Positions 59,151 through 64,000 of a DNA stretch of 64,000 bases are shown piece after piece (position 1 is the stretch's first letter; each line of letters opens with the position of its first letter). The translations under genes were made by a program, and so were the position numbers. The stretch is taken from contig JBEKYC010000008.1 of NCBI GenBank assembly GCA_049511415.1, positions 62,001 to 126,000 of the forward strand, in the 5' to 3' direction. The notes under the pieces are model-generated. The model was not told where the DNA came from. It saw only the letters and a program-made list of their open reading frames with translations, and made no database searches. The stretch is from Bog-159 sp049511415 (GTDB taxonomy: Bacteria > Acidobacteriota > Terriglobia > Bryobacterales > Bryobacteraceae).

Positions 59151-61022
59151 GTGAGTGCCTGTGACGGCTGCGCCGCTCTCAAAATCGTGCCACCCATCGC
59201 CAAGCTGCGCACCGTAGCCCTGGTGGGTCCTCCCAATTGCGGAAAAACCACTTTATTTAACCGGCTGACGGGTCTGCGGCAGAAGGTCGCGAATTTCCCC
59301 GGCGTCACGGTGGAGCAGCATTCGGGCAAAGCGGAACTGGCGGACGGGCGGGAAGTTTCCATTGTGGACCTGCCGGGCATTTACAGCCTGCAACCACGGT
59401 CGGAAGACGAGCAGGTGGCGCACGACGTCCTCAAAGGGCTGCGGCCCGGCTCGCCGAAACCGGACGCCATTCTGTTGTTGCTGGATTCGACGAACCTGCA
59501 ACGGCACCTGATGCTGGCGGCTTCGGTACTGGCGTTGGGCGTCCCCACGCTGGTGATTCTGAACATGGCGGATGAGTTGCGCAGCCGCGGCGGCAAGCTG
59601 GATGTGCGCGCTCTGGAGAGGCAATTGGGCGCGCCGGTGGTGCTGGTGAGCGCGCGCCAGGGCGAGGGCGTGGAAGGGGTGTTCCGGTTTCTGGCAGGCG
59701 CTATTACGGCGCCGCACCCGATCGAATTGCCCGTCATACAGGATGTGCCCAAGTGCCGGCAGTGGGCCGGCCGGGTGGGCAGCCGGGCATCCTATCGTCC
59801 ACCGGCGCCGCCGGTGTGGACGCGCCGCCTGGATGCGGTTTTTTTGCATCCGTACCTTGGAATTTTGATTTTCGCGGCGGTGGTGCTGGCGGTGTTTCAA
59901 ACCATTTTCACGGCGGCCACGCCGTTGATGGATGGCGTGAAGTGGATGTTCGACGCCTCCGGCCATTGGATCGCGGCCACTTTACCGGCCTCGCCGCTGC
60001 GTTCGCTATTGGTGGAAGGAGTCTGGAGCGGCGTGGGATCGGTGGTGGTTTTTCTGCCGCAGGTGCTGCTGCTTTTTCTGTTCATCGGGATACTGGAAGA
60101 CTCCGGCTATCTGGCGCGCGCCGCGCTGATCGCCGACCGCACCATGGCGCGCGTGGGCCTGCAAGGCAAATCTTTTATCCCGCTGCTCTCGGCTTATGCC
60201 TGCGCGGTGCCGGCGATTCTGGCGACGCGCACCATCGAAAATAAACGGGACCGCATCGCCACGATTCTGATCGCGCCGTTCATGACCTGCTCGGCGCGCC
60301 TGCCGGTTTATACGCTGATCATCGCGGCGTTCATTCCGAACCGGCCGGTGCTGGGCGCGCTTCTGGGCGCGCGGGCGGCGGCGCTGCTGGGATTGTACGC
60401 CCTCGGATTCGCGGCGGCGGTGGGCACCGCGCGCATGCTGAAATCATCCATTTTGAGGAGCGGTCCGACGTCCTTCCTGCTGGAGATGCCCTCCTATCGC
60501 TGGCCCACGGTGCGGTCGCTGGGACTGCGGCTGCTGGATCGCGGGAGCATTTTCCTGAAGCGAGCGGGCACGATCATTCTACTGGTCACGGTGATTCTGT
60601 GGGGGCTGGCGCATCTGCCGCTGAACCGCGGTCAGATGCCGCCCATCGAGCAGAGCCTGGCAGGCACGGTGGGACGCACGATCGAGCCGGTGATCCGGCC
60701 CTTGGGATTCAACTGGAAGGTAGGCATCGGGCTGATTACGTCGCTGGCGGCGCGGGAAGTGATCATCGGCACGCTGGGCACGATCTATGGGATGGACCCG
60801 GAGTCAAACACGCTGAGCCTGCAACAGGCGCTGCATCGCGACCTGACGCTGGGCGGCGCCTTCGCGCTGCTGATCTTCTTCGCTTTCGCCATGCAGTGCA
60901 CGTCCACGCTGGCGGTGGTGCGGCGGGAGACCGGAGGCTGGCGTTGGCCGGCGGCGCAGTTTGCGTATATGGGGACGCTGGCGTATGCTGGCGCGTTCCT
61001 CGCCTTTCACCTGGTGCGGTAA
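59151..61022 (+). CDS. feoB: FeoB ferrous iron transporter
   Basis: 623 aa from GTG at 59151, with GAGG 7 nt upstream. The N-terminal G domain has GPPNCGKT (G1), DLPG (G3) and NMAD (G4). A GDI-like spacer follows, then two Gate/nucleoside-recognition halves with about 8-9 TM helices (220-620), including the FLPQVLLLFLFIGILEDSGY and SAYACAVPAI motifs. It is shorter than E. coli FeoB (773 aa), lacking the long C-terminal cytosolic tail. An N-terminal CDGC (4-7) before the G domain is unusual and might bind metal. Confidence 0.95.
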   Translation: MSACDGCAALKIVPPIAKLRTVALVGPPNCGKTTLFNRLTGLRQKVANFPGVTVEQHSGKAELADGREVSIVDLPGIYSLQPRSEDEQVAHDVLKGLRPGSPKPDAILLLLDSTNLQRHLMLAASVLALGVPTLVILNMADELRSRGGKLDVRALERQLGAPVVLVSARQGEGVEGVFRFLAGAITAPHPIELPVIQDVPKCRQWAGRVGSRASYRPPAPPVWTRRLDAVFLHPYLGILIFAAVVLAVFQTIFTAATPLMDGVKWMFDASGHWIAATLPASPLRSLLVEGVWSGVGSVVVFLPQVLLLFLFIGILEDSGYLARAALIADRTMARVGLQGKSFIPLLSAYACAVPAILATRTIENKRDRIATILIAPFMTCSARLPVYTLIIAAFIPNRPVLGALLGARAAALLGLYALGFAAAVGTARMLKSSILRSGPTSFLLEMPSYRWPTVRSLGLRLLDRGSIFLKRAGTIILLVTVILWGLAHLPLNRGQMPPIEQSLAGTVGRTIEPVIRPLGFNWKVGIGLITSLAAREVIIGTLGTIYGMDPESNTLSLQQALHRDLTLGGAFALLIFFAFAMQCTSTLAVVRRETGGWRWPAAQFAYMGTLAYAGAFLAFHLVR

Positions 61023-61033
61023 CAGCGCCGGGA

Positions 61034-61046
61034 GGGACTGAAGCCC
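61034..61046 (+). repeat. GGGACTGAAGCCC palindromic repeat
   Basis: Same family as the repeat at 52629-52662, located 11 nt after the feoB stop. Confidence 0.5.
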
Positions 61047-61130
61047 ATAAGCGCCCGCTCGGAATCATGACTAGCCCCATCCCGGCGCTTGCTAATGTAC
61101 CAACCACGCAGTTTGCTGGCGTCGGCCCGG

Positions 61131-61136
61131 TATAAT
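61131..61136 (+). promoter_or_regulatory. -10 element of the ECF sigma factor operon
   Basis: Consensus TATAAT. It overlaps an in-frame ATG at 61135, which therefore cannot be the translated start; the GTG at 61162 with AGGAGG upstream is used instead. Confidence 0.55.
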
Positions 61137-61161
61137 GTATCAGCAGGAGGGGGATAAGGCT

Positions 61162-61755
61162 GTGGGATCGCGCGAGTTGAGGCCGGTTGAGACGTCGCAA
61201 GACATCACGCAACTGCTGGTCGCCTGGGGCGACGGCGACCTAGGGGCCATGGAACGGCTGGCGCCCGTGCTCCAACAGGAGCTGCATCGGGTGGCCTCCG
61301 CACACCTGGCGGCCGAGCGGCGCGGGCATATCCTGCAAACCACCGCCCTGGTGAACGAGACTTACCTCCGGCTGATCGACTGGAAGAACTTGCGCTGGCA
61401 GAACCGCGCACAATTCTTCGCGATGGCCTCGCAGATGATGCGCCACATTTTGGTGGACTATGCCCGAGCGCAGCATCGGGAGAAGCGGGGTGGCAGTGCG
61501 GTGCACGTGTCCTTGTCCCAAGCGGAAGGCGTTCCGCTCGAACATGCTGTCGATCTCATGGCGCTAGACGAAGCCCTGCAGGCGCTGGAATCGTTCGCGC
61601 CGCGCCAGGGCCGCATTGTGGAATTGCGTTTTTTTGGCGGCTTGAGCCTGGAAGAGACGGCGGAAGTACTCGAAGTGTCGGTGGGAACAGTGAGGCGGGA
61701 CTGGAGCCTGGCGCGCGCGTGGCTGTATCGTGAGCTCAACCGCAAGACACCATGA
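61162..61755 (+). CDS. ECF sigma factor (TIGR02999-like) with Thr-Thr in region 2.2
   Basis: 197 aa from GTG at 61162; AGGAGG lies about 11 nt upstream, and TATAAT ends 25 nt before. Sigma region 2 spans about 15-95 and region 4 about 130-190, the latter with a normal helix-turn-helix (LSLEETAEVLEVSVGTVRRDW). At the place where most ECF factors have the core-binding acidic motif DAED, this protein reads QTTA (T60, T61) before LVNETYLRL. No anti-sigma gene is present; instead the next gene is a Ser/Thr kinase overlapping the stop by 4 nt (ATGA). This fits the kinase-linked ECF groups such as EcfP-PknT. Confidence 0.88.
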   Translation: MGSRELRPVETSQDITQLLVAWGDGDLGAMERLAPVLQQELHRVASAHLAAERRGHILQTTALVNETYLRLIDWKNLRWQNRAQFFAMASQMMRHILVDYARAQHREKRGGSAVHVSLSQAEGVPLEHAVDLMALDEALQALESFAPRQGRIVELRFFGGLSLEETAEVLEVSVGTVRRDWSLARAWLYRELNRKTP

Positions 61756-64000
61756 CCCCGCAGCGGTTCGAGCGCGTGCGCGAAATTTATCACGCGGCCC
61801 TGGACCGGCCGTCCGAGGAGCGCGCCGTCTTTTTGGAGCAAGTCTGTTCAGGCGATACGGGGTTGCGGCAGGAGGTCCAGTCCCTGCTGGCGGCCCAGGC
61901 GCAAGCCGGAACATTCATGGCGACCACTCCCGGAGCGGCCTTGGATACACAGCCGGCCGGGCCTGCCGGGGCGCCGCTTACCGGCCGCGTTCTCGGTTCC
62001 TACGAAATTCTGTCCCCTCTGGGCGCCGGGGGTATGGGTGAAGTTTATCTCGCCCGCGACCAGCGGCTGGAACGAAGTATAGCTATCAAATTGCTACCCA
62101 ACAGCCACCGGCTGGATTCCGATCGCGTGCGGCGGTTCGAGCGTGAAGCCCGCGCGGCATCCGCGCTCAATCATCCGAACATCATCACCATTTACGATAT
62201 CGGAACTTGCGACGCAGGCCGCTACATAGTGATGGAACTCGTGGAAGGCCAGACCCTGCGCGAAATCCTGGACAGCGGTCCGGTACCGGCATCGCTGGCT
62301 CCCGTGGGCGGACAGATCGCCAAGGCGCTGGCCGTGGCGCATGCGGCCGGGATTGTGCATCGCGATATCAAGCCCGCCAACATCATGGTGCGCAAAGACG
62401 GATACGTGAAAATCCTGGATTTCGGACTGGCGCGTTTGGCGCGCGAGACCGAAGGCCCCCAGCCACTCGACGTCACCACTCCAGGCCAGGTATTAGGGAC
62501 GGTCGCCTATATGTCTCCGGAACAGGTGCGCGGCGAGAACGTAGCGGCGTCCTGCGACGTGTTTTCCCTCGGAATCATTTTCTATGAAATGGCCACCGGC
62601 CGGCATCCGTTCCACGCCGACTCTCTGATGGCCATGCTGCATGCGATTCATTCGCAGGCGCCGGTTCTGCCCCGCACCTTGAACCCGCACATTCCACCGC
62701 CGTTCGAAGCTCTCATCCTGGCCATGCTGCATAAGGACCCGTCGCTGCGGCCCACGTCAGCGGAAGTGGATGCGGCGCTGGCAGGCTCCGGCAGCGGCAA
62801 CCCTCCCTCCGAACCCGGAGCGCGGAGGCCGCACAATCTGCCGCCGCAAAGAACCCCGCTCATCGGGCGGCGCGCGGAACGCTCGGCATTGCAACCTCTT
62901 CTGCTCGATCCCGAAATCCGCCTGATCACTCTGACCGGTCCGGGAGGCACCGGGAAAACCCGGCTGGCGCTTCAGGCCGCCTGCGATACGGTCGACAGTT
63001 TTCCGGGGGGAATTCGTTTCGTGAATCTGGCGCCCCTCATCGATCCCAAGCTGGTGGTTTCCGCTATCGCGCAAGGCCTGAGTATTCGCGAAGCGCCCGG
63101 GCGCCCGCTCATCGAAGTGGTCAAGGAACATCTGGCCGGCCTCGGCCGGATGTTGCTCGTCTTGGATAACTTCGAGCAGGTCGCGGCGGCCGCGGCGGAT
63201 GTTTCGGAGATTCTGGATGCATGTCCTGGGGCCAAGGCCCTGGTCACCAGCCGAACGGCGCTTCGGGTCTATGGCGAGCGGGAGTTTTCGGTGCCGCCCC
63301 TGCCTCTGCCGGAATCCGATGCGCCACTTTCGCCGGGCCGCCTGCTGGATTTTCCGTCCATCGCGCTCTTCGTCCAGCGAGCCACGGCCGTAAAGCCCGA
63401 TTTTTTCCTGACCGTACAGAACGCCGACGCCATCGTCCAGATCTGCCGGCGTTTGGATGGTCTGCCGCTGGCCATCGAACTGGCTGCCGCCCGCATCAAA
63501 GTTCTCCCACCCGCGGGTTTGTTGGCCCGAATCGCCAGCCGGCTGGAACTGCTGACCGGTGGCGCGCGCGACCTGCCCGAACGCCAGCGCACGCTGCGGC
63601 GTGCCATCGACTGGAGTCACGATCTGTTGACGCCGGCGGAACAGAAGCTCTTCCGGCGGCTCTCGGTTTTTGTGGGCGGCTGCACGTTGGAAGCGGTCGA
63701 GGCCGTCTGCAACGCGCAAGAGGATTTGGGGATCGATGTGCTCGACGGCGTAACCTCGCTGGTGGACAAGAGCCTGCTGAGCCAGATGGGACCCGGAGAT
63801 GCAGAGCCGCGCTTCATCATGCTGGAGACCATCCGCGAATATGGCAGAGAACGGCTCGATCAAAGCGGCGAGATGGAAAGCACCCGGCGGGCACATGCGG
63901 CATATTGCCTGGTATTGGCAGAAGAGGGAACGGCGGAAATGGCCTCCGCCGAGCGGGAGGCCTGGCTGGGCCGCGGCGATGCGGAGCACGATAATCTCCG
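61752..64000 (+). CDS. Ser/Thr kinase fused to STAND (NB-ARC-like) ATPase, partial
   Basis: 749 codons to the window edge, no stop. Residues 1-75 are the usual acidobacterial kinase N-extension. The Hanks kinase (84-345) is complete: GAGGMGEVY loop, K113, HRDIKPANIM with D205, DFG with D223. A STAND/NB-ARC-like ATPase follows: Walker A GPGGTGKT (396-403), Walker B LLVLDNFEQV, TSRTALRV sensor, GLPLAIELAA, and a winged-helix-like LSVFVGG segment, as in AfsR-like predicted ATPases; TPR repeats probably lie beyond the edge. No TM helix is seen, so it is cytosolic. It is coupled to the ECF sigma gene, its likely substrate. Confidence 0.9.
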   Translation, partial: MTPQRFERVREIYHAALDRPSEERAVFLEQVCSGDTGLRQEVQSLLAAQAQAGTFMATTPGAALDTQPAGPAGAPLTGRVLGSYEILSPLGAGGMGEVYLARDQRLERSIAIKLLPNSHRLDSDRVRRFEREARAASALNHPNIITIYDIGTCDAGRYIVMELVEGQTLREILDSGPVPASLAPVGGQIAKALAVAHAAGIVHRDIKPANIMVRKDGYVKILDFGLARLARETEGPQPLDVTTPGQVLGTVAYMSPEQVRGENVAASCDVFSLGIIFYEMATGRHPFHADSLMAMLHAIHSQAPVLPRTLNPHIPPPFEALILAMLHKDPSLRPTSAEVDAALAGSGSGNPPSEPGARRPHNLPPQRTPLIGRRAERSALQPLLLDPEIRLITLTGPGGTGKTRLALQAACDTVDSFPGGIRFVNLAPLIDPKLVVSAIAQGLSIREAPGRPLIEVVKEHLAGLGRMLLVLDNFEQVAAAAADVSEILDACPGAKALVTSRTALRVYGEREFSVPPLPLPESDAPLSPGRLLDFPSIALFVQRATAVKPDFFLTVQNADAIVQICRRLDGLPLAIELAAARIKVLPPAGLLARIASRLELLTGGARDLPERQRTLRRAIDWSHDLLTPAEQKLFRRLSVFVGGCTLEAVEAVCNAQEDLGIDVLDGVTSLVDKSLLSQMGPGDAEPRFIMLETIREYGRERLDQSGEMESTRRAHAAYCLVLAEEGTAEMASAEREAWLGRGDAEHDNL

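Overview
The window is GC-rich (about 60% by eye), almost entirely protein-coding, and carries no rRNA, tRNA, CRISPR array, phage or complete insertion sequence. The gene styles point to a soil Acidobacteriota, probably close to Bryobacterales/Solibacter. Evidence for this is the Hanks-type kinases with PEGA or STAND tails, the winged-helix/TM/TPR regulator, many Tat-exported oxidoreductases and hydrolases, ECF sigma factors of the TIGR02999 type, and a cupin nearly identical in layout to acidobacterial hydroxynitrile lyases. The taxonomic call is an inference from gene content.

Layout. 1-2786 (minus): a MoxR ATPase, DUF58 protein and BatA/VWA membrane protein set, cut by the left edge. 2858-5428 (minus): a large winged-helix/TPR regulator. 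5500-9839 (minus): an apparent operon of MBL hydrolase, DegT aminotransferase, sugar-isomerase-like TIM barrel, small membrane protein and GH20-like glycosidase; a CopD-like membrane gene diverges from it. 10279-11292: a Uma2 nuclease gene with a decayed tandem copy. 11389-13737: two cytosolic trypsin/PDZ proteases coupled to a LuxR regulator with a dead receiver domain. 13768-16004: a peptidoglycan pair (MepK-like and LdtD-like). 16104-20198: an aldo/keto reductase, then a PEGA kinase coupled to a sulfite-oxidase/cytochrome c fusion. 20359-23383: TolC and an S41 protease homologue lacking both catalytic residues. 23399-27417: PIG-L deacetylase, glycerophosphodiesterase, an exported lipid-binding-like protein, and GlpD. 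27418-29741: an AT-richer patch with a secreted beta-helix protein. 29742-38357: an enolase-superfamily enzyme, AddAB, a histidine kinase and a GNAT. 38346-46442: galactokinase with an SSS transporter, a SpoIIE phosphatase, a zinc-ribbon protein, an alcohol dehydrogenase and a clan GH-A glycosidase. 46475-49858: MsrPQ and a glycogen debranching enzyme. 50093-53384: a cupin and aldo/keto reductase pair with a divergent AraC regulator, and a DUF1223 protein. 53528-58729: a giant alpha-2-macroglobulin. 58902-61022: FeoAB. 61162-64000: an ECF sigma factor coupled to a kinase-STAND protein that runs off the right edge.

Three themes recur. First, sugar and glycan scavenging (GH20, GH-A, galactose uptake and phosphorylation, glycogen debranching, MR/MLE enzyme). 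Second, envelope maintenance and redox repair (LdtD/MepK, MsrPQ, alpha-2-macroglobulin, GlpQ/GlpD-type lipid turnover). Third, signalling by Ser/Thr phosphorylation. The most striking signals are an ECF sigma factor whose region 2.2 acidic residues are replaced by Thr-Thr next to its own kinase, a catalytically dead S41 protease, a dead-receiver regulator coupled to two proteases, and a promoter architecture in which -10 hexamers sit 6-10 nt before the start codon of many operon-leading genes, implying widespread leaderless mRNAs.
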